Positions 38,672 through 47,718 of a stretch of 64,000 bases of DNA are shown here, piece after piece. Position numbers and translations under genes: made by a program. The DNA lies in the NCBI GenBank assembly GCA_002354735.1, contig DEMD01000007.1, positions 1-64,000 of the forward strand. Reading direction: 5' to 3'. Source of the DNA: Gammaproteobacteria bacterium UBA2679 (GTDB lineage: Bacteria; Pseudomonadota; Gammaproteobacteria; Pseudomonadales; Oleiphilaceae). The notes below the pieces were generated by a model. It was not told the origin of the DNA. It saw nothing but the letters and a program-made list of their open reading frames with translations, and did no database searches. The first letter of the stretch is position 1. Every line of letters begins with the position of its first letter.

Positions 38672-41524
38672 TCAGCCGTCGAAAGCAGTGTTCACCAGTC
38701 TTTGCTGTTCTTCGGCATGCACCTGAGCATAACCAGCAGCGGGCGAGGCAGATGCCTCCCGACCTGCATATGTCAGGTAGATCTTTTCGTGGGTCTGAGC
38801 GATCACAGACCTCATGTGATGCTGGCTGCTATACCAGGCGCCCTGATTCATGGGCTCCTCCTGACACCAGACAATCGACTTGAGGTTCTTGTACTGCATG
38901 AACACCTCCGTCAAATCGTCTTCCGGGAACGGATACAGCTGCTCGATCCTGACCAGCACAACATCATTGCGCTCATCAGCCCGACGCTTCTCAAGTAGAT
39001 CATAATAGACCTTGCCGCTACACATGATGAGACGGGTAGCCTTACGCGGCTCAATCGCACTATCAGTTTCGCCTATAACGGTCTGGAACTGCCCTTCAGA
39101 CAGCTCTTCGAGCGTCGAAATAGCCTCACGATGACGCAACAAGGACTTCGGACTCATACAAATCAGCGGCTTACGCAATGGACGCTTAACCTGCCTACGC
39201 AACATGTGAAAAACTTGCGCAGGGGTAGAGGGTACACAGACCTGAATGTTGTGTTGCGCCGCCAACTGCAAGAAGCGCTCAAGTCTTGCTGAACTGTGCT
39301 CAGGTCCCTGCCCTTCATAGCCGTGTGGCAGAAGCATAGTCAGGCCGCACAAACGGCCCCATTTATGCTCGCCGCTAGTAATGAACTGATCGATAACGAC
39401 CTGGGCGCCATTGGCAAAATCGCCGAACTGAGCTTCCCAGATGACCAGAGGGTTTGGATTGGTCGTTGAATAGCCGTATTCAAACGCCAGCACCGCCTCT
39501 TCGGACAGATAACTATCATAGATTTCGAACAGCGGCTGATCTGCGGAGATGTGTTTGAGTGGGATATAACTCGAGCCATCCTGCTGGTTGTGCAGCACCG
39601 CATGACGATGCGAGAAGGTACCGCGACCCACATCCTGGCCAGTCAGGCGGATAGCATGCCCTTCGTGCAGCAGGGTCGCATAGGCCATGATCTCGGCATA
39701 ACCCCAGTTCATTGGGGACGCCCCCTGGGTCATTTTCTGCCTGTCTTCAAGAATCTTCGACACCTGCCGCTGGGCTGTAAACCCTTCCGGCAGCTGGTCG
39801 ATCTTCCTGCCGAGCCGCTGCAGCGTCTTCATGGCAATATTGGTTTTCGCCTTCGCGGTCCACTTGTGACCCAGATACGGTGTCCAGTCAACAAACAAGG
39901 ACTTGTTCGGCTCCAGCACCAGACTGCTGACAACATGGCTGCCGGCATCGAGACGATCACGATAATCGCTCTCCATTGCTTTGGCTTCATCTTCGCCGAT
40001 GACGCCCTCTTCAAGCAGTTTCTGCGCATAGAGCGTTCTGGTCGTGTCTAGCGAACGGATTTTCTGGTACATGATCGGCTGGGTAGCAGCCGGCTCGTCC
40101 GCCTCATTGTGGCCTCGGCGACGATAGCAGACGAGATCGATAACAACGTCTTTCTTGAACGTATTTCGATAGTCGACGGCAACCTGTGTCACGAACAGTA
40201 CTGCTTCGGGATCGTCGCCGTTGACGTGGAATATCGGTGCCTGAACCATCTTGGCAATGTCGGTACAGTACTCGGTACTACGGGCGTCTTCCCGTTTGGA
40301 AGTGGTGAAGCCAACCTGGTTGTTAATGACGATATGGACCGTTCCACCAACGCCATAACCCCGCGTCTGGCTCATCTGGAAGGTTTCCATGACAACGCCT
40401 TGACCTGCGAAGGCAGCATCACCATGCATGATCACCGGCATTACCGAATCGCCCTTCCTGTCGTCTCGACGCGTCTGCCGGGCACGAACAGAGCCCACCA
40501 CCACGGGTGAAACGATTTCAAGATGGGAGGGGTTGAAAGCCAGCGCCAGATGAACTTCGCCACCCGGCGTCATGACGTTAGATGAAAAGCCCTGGTGATA
40601 TTTTACATCGCCACTGCCATCGTCGGTGGCGATGGAATGCTTACCTTCAAACTCATCGAACAGCGACTTTGGATTCTTGCCGAGTGTGTTGACCAGCACG
40701 TTCAGGCGGCCACGGTGGGCCATGCCGATCACGATTTCCTTCACATTGTAGGAACCTGCGCGCTGGATGATCTCATCAACCAGAGGAATCAGGGCTTCGC
40801 CGCCCTCGAGTCCGAAGCGCTTGGTGCCTGGATATCGTGAGCTGAGATACTTCTCAAGACCTTCAGCTGCGGTCAGGCGCTCCAGCAGATGCTTCTGCTT
40901 CTCCTGACCGAAAACCGGATGCGAGCGAACACTTTCGAGCCGCTGCTGAATCCAGCGACGCTCTTCTGTGTTGCTGACATGCATGTACTCGGTGCCGACG
41001 GTATCGCAATATGTAAACTCGAGTCCCTTGATAAGTTCACCAAGGGTCATCGTTTCTACGCCAAACCGCAGGGTGCCTGCCTGAAAAACAGTGTCTTTAT
41101 CAGCCTCGTTGAGGCCGTGATAGGCAAGATCGAGATCGACTACGTGGGGTCTCGGTTGTAAAGCCAGGGGATCGAGGCTGGCCTTCTGGTGACCGAGCAG
41201 TCGGTAGGCCGTGATGAGGTTGATAACCCGAACCTGTTTTCGCTCATGCTCGGTAGTGGTCTGATAGTCAGCCCCCCCTGTGCCACCTACGCTTGGCCTG
41301 CGTTTGGCTAGCGCTCGAAACTGATCCCGCACGACAGCGTGAGACACATCAGCTGTCTGTTTGTCGGGGTTCTGTGCCGGCAATTTATCAAAGAAGTCAC
41401 GCCACTTTTCGGGAACGCTATTCGGGTTCGTCAGGTAGGATTCAAACAAATCTTCGACATAAGCCAGATTACCGCCTGCCAGGTGGGCGCTTTGCCAAAG
41501 CTCTTCCATTCTGCTTTCTTGCAT
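38672..41524 (-). CDS. sucA: 2-oxoglutarate dehydrogenase E1
   Basis: The product is 950 residues. It decarboxylates 2-oxoglutarate with thiamine diphosphate and passes the succinyl group to SucB. Visible features are the N-terminal SucB-binding segment (MEELWQSAHLAGGN), the ThDP-binding region GDAAFAGQGVVMET, the NNQVGFTTS segment and the C-terminal transketolase-like domain (WCQEEPMNQGAW). Length is normal. The 219-base gap to sdhB and the palindromes there suggest some independent control. Confidence 0.97.
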   Translation of the reverse strand: MQESRMEELWQSAHLAGGNLAYVEDLFESYLTNPNSVPEKWRDFFDKLPAQNPDKQTADVSHAVVRDQFRALAKRRPSVGGTGGADYQTTTEHERKQVRVINLITAYRLLGHQKASLDPLALQPRPHVVDLDLAYHGLNEADKDTVFQAGTLRFGVETMTLGELIKGLEFTYCDTVGTEYMHVSNTEERRWIQQRLESVRSHPVFGQEKQKHLLERLTAAEGLEKYLSSRYPGTKRFGLEGGEALIPLVDEIIQRAGSYNVKEIVIGMAHRGRLNVLVNTLGKNPKSLFDEFEGKHSIATDDGSGDVKYHQGFSSNVMTPGGEVHLALAFNPSHLEIVSPVVVGSVRARQTRRDDRKGDSVMPVIMHGDAAFAGQGVVMETFQMSQTRGYGVGGTVHIVINNQVGFTTSKREDARSTEYCTDIAKMVQAPIFHVNGDDPEAVLFVTQVAVDYRNTFKKDVVIDLVCYRRRGHNEADEPAATQPIMYQKIRSLDTTRTLYAQKLLEEGVIGEDEAKAMESDYRDRLDAGSHVVSSLVLEPNKSLFVDWTPYLGHKWTAKAKTNIAMKTLQRLGRKIDQLPEGFTAQRQVSKILEDRQKMTQGASPMNWGYAEIMAYATLLHEGHAIRLTGQDVGRGTFSHRHAVLHNQQDGSSYIPLKHISADQPLFEIYDSYLSEEAVLAFEYGYSTTNPNPLVIWEAQFGDFANGAQVVIDQFITSGEHKWGRLCGLTMLLPHGYEGQGPEHSSARLERFLQLAAQHNIQVCVPSTPAQVFHMLRRQVKRPLRKPLICMSPKSLLRHREAISTLEELSEGQFQTVIGETDSAIEPRKATRLIMCSGKVYYDLLEKRRADERNDVVLVRIEQLYPFPEDDLTEVFMQYKNLKSIVWCQEEPMNQGAWYSSQHHMRSVIAQTHEKIYLTYAGREASASPAAGYAQVHAEEQQRLVNTAFDG

Positions 41525-41579
41525 ATATCCGCCATTATTTTAGTGAGTGATGCCTCTGATGTGGGTCTTTCACTCGAAC

Positions 41580-41672
41580 AACCTCGTCGGGTAGATGAGG
41601 TTAAACAGCACGTCAGACCTCTCGACCAACGTGCTCAGAATAGTCTATACAGCGAAGCGGGCAAGCGCTTGC
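41580..41672 (-). promoter_or_regulatory. Inverted repeats in sdhB-sucA gap
   Basis: On the minus strand, a perfect 12-base palindrome GCAAGCGCTTGC (41661-41672) lies about 140 bases before the sucA start, and AACCTC/GAGGTT (41580-41602) about 60 bases before it. The first could be a regulator site and the second a leader hairpin. I cannot name a protein that binds here. Confidence 0.35.
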
Positions 41673-41743
41673 GAACACACTGTCGGTAGCCGCAATCTCG
41701 GGTAGGAGAACAGCAGCGGCAACGACGACCGTGTGATGGGGCC

Positions 41744-42448
41744 TCAGGTTGCCCTGGATATCAGCATATTTCGAATATGGCCAATTGCGCGCGTTGGGTT
41801 GAGTCCCTTTGGACACACGCTCACACAGTTCATGATGCCACGACATCTGAAGACGCTGAAGGGGTCGTCCAGCTTCGATAGTCTGTCTTCGGTCGCAGTG
41901 TCACGGCTGTCATTGAGGAAGCGATAGGCTTGCAGCAGACCAGCGGGACCAATGAACTTCTCAGGATTCCACCAGAACGACGGGCACGATGTGGAGCAAC
42001 AGGCACACAGGATGCACTCATAGAGGCCGTCAAGCTTTGCCCTGTCTTCCGGGCTCTGCAGACGTTCTATGGTGGGAGCGGGCGTGTTGTTCTGCAGATA
42101 AGGCTGCACCTTCTCGTACTGCTTGTAGAAAATTGACATGTCGATGACGAGATCACGGATAACCGGGAGGCCAGGCAGTGGCCTGAGGCGAACCTGATTG
42201 TTCTCGATGATGTCAGAAATCGGTGTGACACAGGCCAGACCGTTCTTGCCGTTCATATTCATGCCATCAGAGCCGCAAACACCTTCGCGGCAGGACCGAC
42301 GATACGTCAGTGAAGGATCCTTCTCCTTCAGGAGATTGAGCACGTCGAGAACCATGAGATCCTTACCTTCCGGCAACTCGATCTCGATGTCCTGCATGTA
42401 CGGTTCACGATCTATTTCAGGGTTATAGCGATACACACTAACTAACAT
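41744..42448 (-). CDS. sdhB: Succinate dehydrogenase iron-sulfur subunit
   Basis: The product is 234 residues. It passes electrons from the flavin to ubiquinone. The 2Fe-2S cysteines lie in SCREGVCGSDG with a distal Cys in NGLACVTP, the 4Fe-4S set is CILCACCSTSCP, and the 3Fe-4S set includes CRGIMNCVSVCPKG. All ligands are present. It follows sdhA after 121 bases. Confidence 0.97.
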   Translation of the reverse strand: MLVSVYRYNPEIDREPYMQDIEIELPEGKDLMVLDVLNLLKEKDPSLTYRRSCREGVCGSDGMNMNGKNGLACVTPISDIIENNQVRLRPLPGLPVIRDLVIDMSIFYKQYEKVQPYLQNNTPAPTIERLQSPEDRAKLDGLYECILCACCSTSCPSFWWNPEKFIGPAGLLQAYRFLNDSRDTATEDRLSKLDDPFSVFRCRGIMNCVSVCPKGLNPTRAIGHIRNMLISRAT

Positions 42449-42569
42449 AATTCACCTCACAACTCGTGAAACGATACTCGCCAAATTTTCACTCAGCGGC
42501 GTGGTCATGAACCAGCCGCCAGACAACGTTTACTGTCTTCGCAAACCTCGTGGGCCTGCGCTACGCGTC

Positions 42570-44342
42570 CTAGTAGCTTCGTACCGAAGGCGGGAACGCC
42601 TCCATTGTCTTGGGGCTAAAATTGACATCACGCTTGCGCACTGACCGATCTTCGGCGAAGTACAGCGAATGCTTAAGCCAGTTCTCGTCATCACGTTCGG
42701 TATAGTCGTTCCGCGCATGCGCGCCGCGGCTTTCCTTGCGCGCCTCTGCCGGGATCGCCGTAGCCAGAGCCACCTCGTAAAGGTTCTCCAGCTCAAGTGC
42801 CTCGATACGAGCTGTATTGAAGGCATTCGACTTATCCTGGAGATGCAGGTTGGCGACGCGCTCACCGATCTCATCGAGCTTCTTCAGACCAATCTGCATC
42901 TTGTCGCCATCGCGGAATACGCCGAAATACAACTGCATGCAGTTTTGCAGATCCTTCTTCACCTGGGCGACTGACTCACCGCCAGTGCTTGCGTTTAAAC
43001 GATTGTAACGGGAGAACGCCGCATCGATATCTGACTGTGACGGATCATCCGCACTGTAGCCACCGCGCAGCTGCTCTTCGATGTGCAGGCCAGCAGCCCG
43101 GCCGAAGACAACGAGGTCGAGCAGACTGTTTCCGCCCAGACGATTCGCACCGTGAACCGATACGCAAGCGGCTTCGCCAACTGCAAAGAGGCCATCAATA
43201 GACTGGTCCTTACCGTTTGCATCCTGAGTCAGAGCCTGACCACCGATGTTGGTTGGCACGCCACCCATCATGTAGTGACATGTCGGTACTACCGGGATCG
43301 GGTCCTTGGCAGGGTCGACATGCGCAAAGGTCTTCGCAAGCTCGACAATACCTGGCAGACGCAGGTTGAGCGTTTCTGCACCCAGATGATCGAGCTTGAG
43401 CATGACGTGATCTTTGTCAGGACCGCAACCACGTCCTTCCAGAATTTCCAGAATCATTGAGCGGGCGACGACGTCGCGACCGGCAAGATCCTTGGCGTTG
43501 GGCGCGTAGCGCTCCATGAAGCGCTCGCCCTCGCTGTTTATAAGGTAGCCACCTTCTCCGCGACAGCCCTCTGTGACGAGCGTACCAGCACCGTGGATAC
43601 CGGTTGGATGGAACTGCCACATCTCCATATCCTGTCCCGGCACGCCTGCACGCAGGGCCATTGCAGTACCGTCACCACTATTGATGAGTGCGTTAGTGGT
43701 CGAAGCATAGATACGGCCGGCACCACCTGTTGCCAGGACCGTTGCCTTGGCACGAATGAATACAGTCTCACCCGTCTCGATACAGATCGCAGTCACGCCG
43801 GTAATCTTGCCGGCCGCATTCTTGACGAGATCGATGGCATACCACTCGTTCAGGAACGATGTACCACCTTTCAGATTGCCCTGGTACAAGGTGTGCAACA
43901 GTGCGTGACCAGTTCGGTCCGCAGCAGCACAGGTTCGAGCAGCCTGACCGCCCTTGCCGAAATCCTTTGACTGACCGCCGAACGGACGCTGATAAATACG
44001 CCCCTGCTCAGTACGTGAGAAAGGCAAACCCATGTGCTCGAGCTCGAATACAGCCTGCGGCCCTACTGAGCACATGTATTCAATGGCATCCTGGTCACCG
44101 ATATAGTCGGAACCCTTGACGGTATCGTACATGTGCCAGCGCCAATCATCATTCGGATCGGCACTCGCAATGGCACAGGTGATGCCGCCCTGGGCGGATA
44201 CGGTATGGGATCGTGTTGGAAAGACTTTCGTTATACAGGCTGTGTTCAGGCCTGACTGAGTCAACTGAAGCGCGGCTCGCATACCTGAACCGCCGCCCCC
44301 CACTACGATTGCGTCGTACTTAAGCGTTCTTACTGCTGCCAT
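42570..44342 (-). CDS. sdhA: Succinate dehydrogenase flavoprotein subunit
   Basis: The product is 590 residues from the ATG at 44342, two bases after sdhD. It oxidises succinate to fumarate. The FAD dinucleotide motif is [13 protein letters not shown], the covalent flavin-linking His lies in [10 protein letters not shown], and the active-site region [15 protein letters not shown] is intact. The longer frame to 44375 overlaps sdhD and is not needed. Confidence 0.97.
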   Translation of the reverse strand: MAAVRTLKYDAIVVGGGGSGMRAALQLTQSGLNTACITKVFPTRSHTVSAQGGITCAIASADPNDDWRWHMYDTVKGSDYIGDQDAIEYMCSVGPQAVFELEHMGLPFSRTEQGRIYQRPFGGQSKDFGKGGQAARTCAAADRTGHALLHTLYQGNLKGGTSFLNEWYAIDLVKNAAGKITGVTAICIETGETVFIRAKATVLATGGAGRIYASTTNALINSGDGTAMALRAGVPGQDMEMWQFHPTGIHGAGTLVTEGCRGEGGYLINSEGERFMERYAPNAKDLAGRDVVARSMILEILEGRGCGPDKDHVMLKLDHLGAETLNLRLPGIVELAKTFAHVDPAKDPIPVVPTCHYMMGGVPTNIGGQALTQDANGKDQSIDGLFAVGEAACVSVHGANRLGGNSLLDLVVFGRAAGLHIEEQLRGGYSADDPSQSDIDAAFSRYNRLNASTGGESVAQVKKDLQNCMQLYFGVFRDGDKMQIGLKKLDEIGERVANLHLQDKSNAFNTARIEALELENLYEVALATAIPAEARKESRGAHARNDYTERDDENWLKHSLYFAEDRSVRKRDVNFSPKTMEAFPPSVRSY

Positions 44343-44344
44343 AT

Positions 44345-44692
44345 TCAAAGTCCCCAGAGAATTTGTACGCCCCAAACCACATAGACGAAGAGAACTATGC
44401 CTCCCAGTGCCTGCGCAATAAATTTGACGAACCCGTTATGAAGATAATCTGTAGCAACGGTCCACATGCCGATCCAGGCATGGGCGCCTAAGGCGATGAG
44501 GGCGAGCAGTGAAAAAATGCGCATCCATGTCGCTTCGAACAAGGCTTTCCATTCGAGATAATTGATATCGCCAGTAACAACGACATATCCGAAGAGGAAG
44601 ATGGTATAGACGCCGAGAATAACCGCTGTCACGCGCTGGACTATCCAGTCGTACGGGCCGCTTCGACCAAAGTTGGTGATAGTAGTTACCAT
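44345..44692 (-). CDS. sdhD: Succinate dehydrogenase membrane anchor SdhD
   Basis: The product is 115 residues with three membrane helices (about 22-42, 51-73 and 88-112). The heme/quinone region contains [15 protein letters not shown]. The start ATG overlaps the sdhC stop by seven bases (ATGGTAA). The longer frame to 44851 lies inside sdhC and is rejected. Confidence 0.95.
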   Translation of the reverse strand: MVTTITNFGRSGPYDWIVQRVTAVILGVYTIFLFGYVVVTGDINYLEWKALFEATWMRIFSLLALIALGAHAWIGMWTVATDYLHNGFVKFIAQALGGIVLFVYVVWGVQILWGL

Positions 44693-45060
44693 ACGACGAC
44701 TCCAGCAAGAACGATAAGAATGATGGAAATGGCAATGCTGACCTTGGCTCCAATAGTTGCGCCTTCCATGGTCTCCATATAACCCATATCCTGGATCAGG
44801 TGCTTGATCCCAGACACCAGGTGATAGAGCAGTGCGGAAAGGATGCCCCACACCACGAACTTGACGAAAAAGCCATCCATCCAGCCTTCGACGCGGGCGA
44901 ATGATTCGCTACTTTCAAGTGACGAGTCCAGTAGGTACAGCAAAACGCCCAGCATCACGAAGATGATCACACCGCTGATTCTGAAAAGAATCGAGGTGAT
45001 GGCCGGAAGGGGGAAGTGGAACTTCGTGAGATCGAGGTTGACCGGTCTGTTTCTATTCAC
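44686..45060 (-). CDS. sdhC: Succinate dehydrogenase cytochrome b subunit SdhC
   Basis: The product is 124 residues from the GTG at 45060, with AAAGGTG upstream. It has three membrane helices and the conserved N-terminal RPVNLDL and SILFRISGVIIF segments; heme-ligand histidine is in LYHLVSGIKHLIQD. The open frame extends to 45321, but that part crosses the regulatory region shared with gltA and shows no protein character. It is the first gene of the sdh-suc operon. Confidence 0.94.
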   Translation of the reverse strand: MNRNRPVNLDLTKFHFPLPAITSILFRISGVIIFVMLGVLLYLLDSSLESSESFARVEGWMDGFFVKFVVWGILSALLYHLVSGIKHLIQDMGYMETMEGATIGAKVSIAISIILIVLAGVVVW

Positions 45061-45483
45061 AGTGTGTAGCACCTTTGAATACTTTGCCCTGTAGGGGGCC
45101 GTGTGAAGCGAGGAAGCGTGTGACTCCGAAACACTGCCGAAACGCAGCGGGTTGGTTTCGGGCGCATAGTATATGGGGGCATGCATCACATTACAATTGA
45201 GATACGGCCCGATTCGGCTTAAGGATTGAATATGCAAGCATATGCATCGATGCGGTGCTCGAAGGCAGCCCGCGCACCAAAATCGAGCGAGGTCATACAA
45301 ATGCAAGAAAGGGCTTATCAATTGATGATCAAGTCATTAGTATAAGCGCCTATCCACAGCCTCGGTCGTTTTTAGCCTCTCAAAGAGCGGGTGTACGACC
45401 GAGTGAAGCCGGATGCATCCGCATCTAATCTACTGCGTCGGGCAGACGGACTGACCGGCCATGTACAGTAACGGGAGTCGTCC
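45061..45483. promoter_or_regulatory. Divergent control region between sdhC and gltA
   Basis: The 423-base region holds no gene. It contains palindromes ATATGC/GCATAT (45230-45243), GCATCGATGC (45244-45253), CTCGGTCGT/ACGACCGAG (45361-45403, with an inner CTCT/AGAG) and CGGATGCATCCG (45410-45421). The last two lie in the likely gltA leader. Such a crowded region suggests regulator sites shared by the sdh-suc operon and gltA. I cannot name the regulators. Confidence 0.5.
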
Positions 45484-46755
45484 ATGACGGATAAGCACGC
45501 CACACTCAAAGTTGATGGCAAAGAGATTGATTTACCAATGTATTCGGGCACGACCGGCCCTGATGTCGTCGACGTCCGCTCCCTGGTTCAGCAGGGGCTG
45601 TTTACCTACGACCCCGGATTTGTGTCCACTGCTGCCTGCGAATCGAAGATCACGTTCATCGATGGCACGAACGGCGTATTGCTGCATCGTGGATACCCCA
45701 TAGAACAGCTTGCGCAGCATTCAGATTACCTTGAGACCTGCTACCTGCTTATCCACGGCGAACTGCCTTCCAGCGAAGAGCTCGGCCACTTCAAGTCCAT
45801 GGTCAAGAACCATACGATGGTGCACGAGCAGCTGAATCATTTCTTCAATGGTTTCCGTCGTGACGCGCATCCGATGGCGATCATGTGTGGTGTGGTGGGT
45901 GCGCTTTCAGCCTTCTATCACGACACCATGGATTCCACGGATGAGAAGCATCGTGAAATCGCGGCATTCCGCCTGATTGCGAAGATGCCGACGCTGGCCG
46001 CCATGTGCTACAAGTACTCGATCGGCCAGCCCTTCATGTACCCGCGGAACGATCTGGACTACGCGGCAAACTTTCTGTACATGATGTTCGGAACCCCATG
46101 CGAAGAGTTCGTGGTCAATCCGGTTCTTGCCAAGGCCATGGACAAGATATTCCTCCTCCACGCCGACCATGAACAGAACGCCTCCACGTCTACCGTCCGC
46201 CTCGCCGGCTCATCAGGGGCCAACGTATTCGCCTGTATTGCTTCAGGTATTGCAGCCTTGTGGGGACCTGCCCACGGCGGCGCCAACGAAGCCGTGCTGA
46301 GCATGCTGATGGAGATTGAAGACGAGTCGCGCATTCCCGAGTTCATAGAGCGCGCCAAGGATAAGGACGATTCGTTCCGTCTGATGGGCTTTGGTCACCG
46401 CGTCTACAAGAACTTCGACCCACGCGCCAAGGTTATGAAGGAATCCTGCGACCAGGTGCTTCAGGAGCTCGGCCTCGAAGATGACCCACTGTTCAAGATT
46501 GCCCGACGTCTCGAGCAGATCGCGCTTGAAGATCCTTACTTCGTCGAGCGCAAGCTGTATCCAAACGTCGACTTCTACTCCGGCATTATTCTGCGCGCGA
46601 TCGGCATTCCTGTCTCCATGTTCACTGTTATCTTTGCGATGGCGCGAACTGTTGGCTGGTACTCCCACTGGAATGAGATGGTAAGCACCGACTATCGAAT
46701 CGGCCGCCCACGCCAGCTCTATACCGGCGCTACCAAGCGCGACTATCCCGGCTGA
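45484..46755 (+). CDS. gltA: Citrate synthase (type II)
   Basis: The product is 423 residues. It condenses acetyl-CoA and oxaloacetate to citrate, the entry step of the TCA cycle. Active-site segments [26 protein letters not shown] and the C-terminal RPRQLYTG are present, and the N-terminal beta domain (about 1-50) marks the hexameric NADH-sensitive type. GGGAG precedes the ATG. It is divergent from sdhC and followed after six bases by a dehydrogenase gene. Confidence 0.97.
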   Translation: MTDKHATLKVDGKEIDLPMYSGTTGPDVVDVRSLVQQGLFTYDPGFVSTAACESKITFIDGTNGVLLHRGYPIEQLAQHSDYLETCYLLIHGELPSSEELGHFKSMVKNHTMVHEQLNHFFNGFRRDAHPMAIMCGVVGALSAFYHDTMDSTDEKHREIAAFRLIAKMPTLAAMCYKYSIGQPFMYPRNDLDYAANFLYMMFGTPCEEFVVNPVLAKAMDKIFLLHADHEQNASTSTVRLAGSSGANVFACIASGIAALWGPAHGGANEAVLSMLMEIEDESRIPEFIERAKDKDDSFRLMGFGHRVYKNFDPRAKVMKESCDQVLQELGLEDDPLFKIARRLEQIALEDPYFVERKLYPNVDFYSGIILRAIGIPVSMFTVIFAMARTVGWYSHWNEMVSTDYRIGRPRQLYTGATKRDYPG

Positions 46756-46761
46756 TCGCCA

Positions 46762-47664
46762 ATGGCTGACACCGACCTGCAGAACAGCGAAGACAGGCAG
46801 GTCTGCTTCATAGGACTAGGCGTGATGGGCGCACCTATGGCAGGCCACCTGGCGCGAGCTGGCCTGCAGCTTGCGGTGTACAATCGCAGCCGAGCGAAAG
46901 CGGAGAACTGGCTGAAAGAGCACCCGGGACACCGTTTCGTCAGCCTTTTGGAAGCCAGGCAGTTGAACACGGTCGTGTCCTGTGTCGGTAATGACAGCGA
47001 TCTTGCGGATCTGTATCTTGGGAACGAAGGTCTGCTGGCGCATCTGTCGCCTGGCGCCCTCGTCATCGATCATACAACCGCTTCTGCCGATATTGCCCGG
47101 CAGCTGAATTCAGCTGCTGAAGCACGCGGCATCATGTTTATCGACGCCCCTGTCTCCGGTGGCCAGCAAGGCGCCATTAATGGCACGCTCACGGTGATGT
47201 GCGGTGGCAGCGAACAGCATTTCGAAAAGGCGGAAACCGTCATCCGGCATTACGCCAGGATGGTCCGCCTGCTCGGCCCGGCCGGCTCTGGCCAGTTGAC
47301 CAAAATGGCTAATCAGATTGCCATTGCTGGCTTGATAGAAAGTCTCGCCGAATCCATTCACTTCGCCACGGCAGCCGGCCTGGATCCCCATGCTGTAATC
47401 GATGTGATTTCCAAAGGTGCAGCCCAATCCTGGCAGATGGAAAACCGCCATGACAGCATGATTCGTGGTGAGTACAACCACGGTTTTGCAGTAGATCTAA
47501 TGCGGAAGGATCTGGCTATCTGCCTCGAGGAGGCGCGGCGCAACGGCGCGCGCTTGCCGGTCGCTGCACTGGTCGATCAGTTTTATGCTGAGGTCCAGCA
47601 GCAGGGTGGTGGCCGCTGGGACACCTCAAGTCTGCTCAGCAGGTTTGCCCCACAGAAAAACTGA
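46762..47664 (+). CDS. Beta-hydroxyacid dehydrogenase family protein
   Basis: The product is 300 residues. The N-terminal Rossmann motif FIGLGVMGAPMAGHLARAG, the substrate-binding DAPVSGGQQGA and the catalytic lysine in SGQLTKMANQI are those of 3-hydroxyisobutyrate / tartronate semialdehyde dehydrogenases. The exact substrate cannot be read from the sequence. It starts six bases after gltA, so it may be co-transcribed with it. It ends convergent to topA, with an imperfect hairpin (47668-47701) between. Confidence 0.9.
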   Translation: MADTDLQNSEDRQVCFIGLGVMGAPMAGHLARAGLQLAVYNRSRAKAENWLKEHPGHRFVSLLEARQLNTVVSCVGNDSDLADLYLGNEGLLAHLSPGALVIDHTTASADIARQLNSAAEARGIMFIDAPVSGGQQGAINGTLTVMCGGSEQHFEKAETVIRHYARMVRLLGPAGSGQLTKMANQIAIAGLIESLAESIHFATAAGLDPHAVIDVISKGAAQSWQMENRHDSMIRGEYNHGFAVDLMRKDLAICLEEARRNGARLPVAALVDQFYAEVQQQGGGRWDTSSLLSRFAPQKN

Positions 47665-47667
47665 GGC

Positions 47668-47701
47668 TGTCAGCGCCGGGCTAATGGGCCCGACCCTGAC
47701 A
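47668..47701. terminator. Possible bidirectional hairpin between dehydrogenase gene and topA
   Basis: GTCAG and CTGAC, with an inner GGGC/GGGCCC pairing, can form an imperfect stem between two convergent genes. There is no T-run, so terminator function is uncertain. Confidence 0.35.
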
Positions 47702-47718
47702 AGGCCCCTGCTCTGGCA

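Noticed and set aside
44693..45321. Long N-terminal extensions of the sdhC and sdhD frames.
   Set aside because: They run through the neighbouring gene or the divergent control region, while good starts lie at 45060 (GTG) and 44692 (ATG) that match family lengths.
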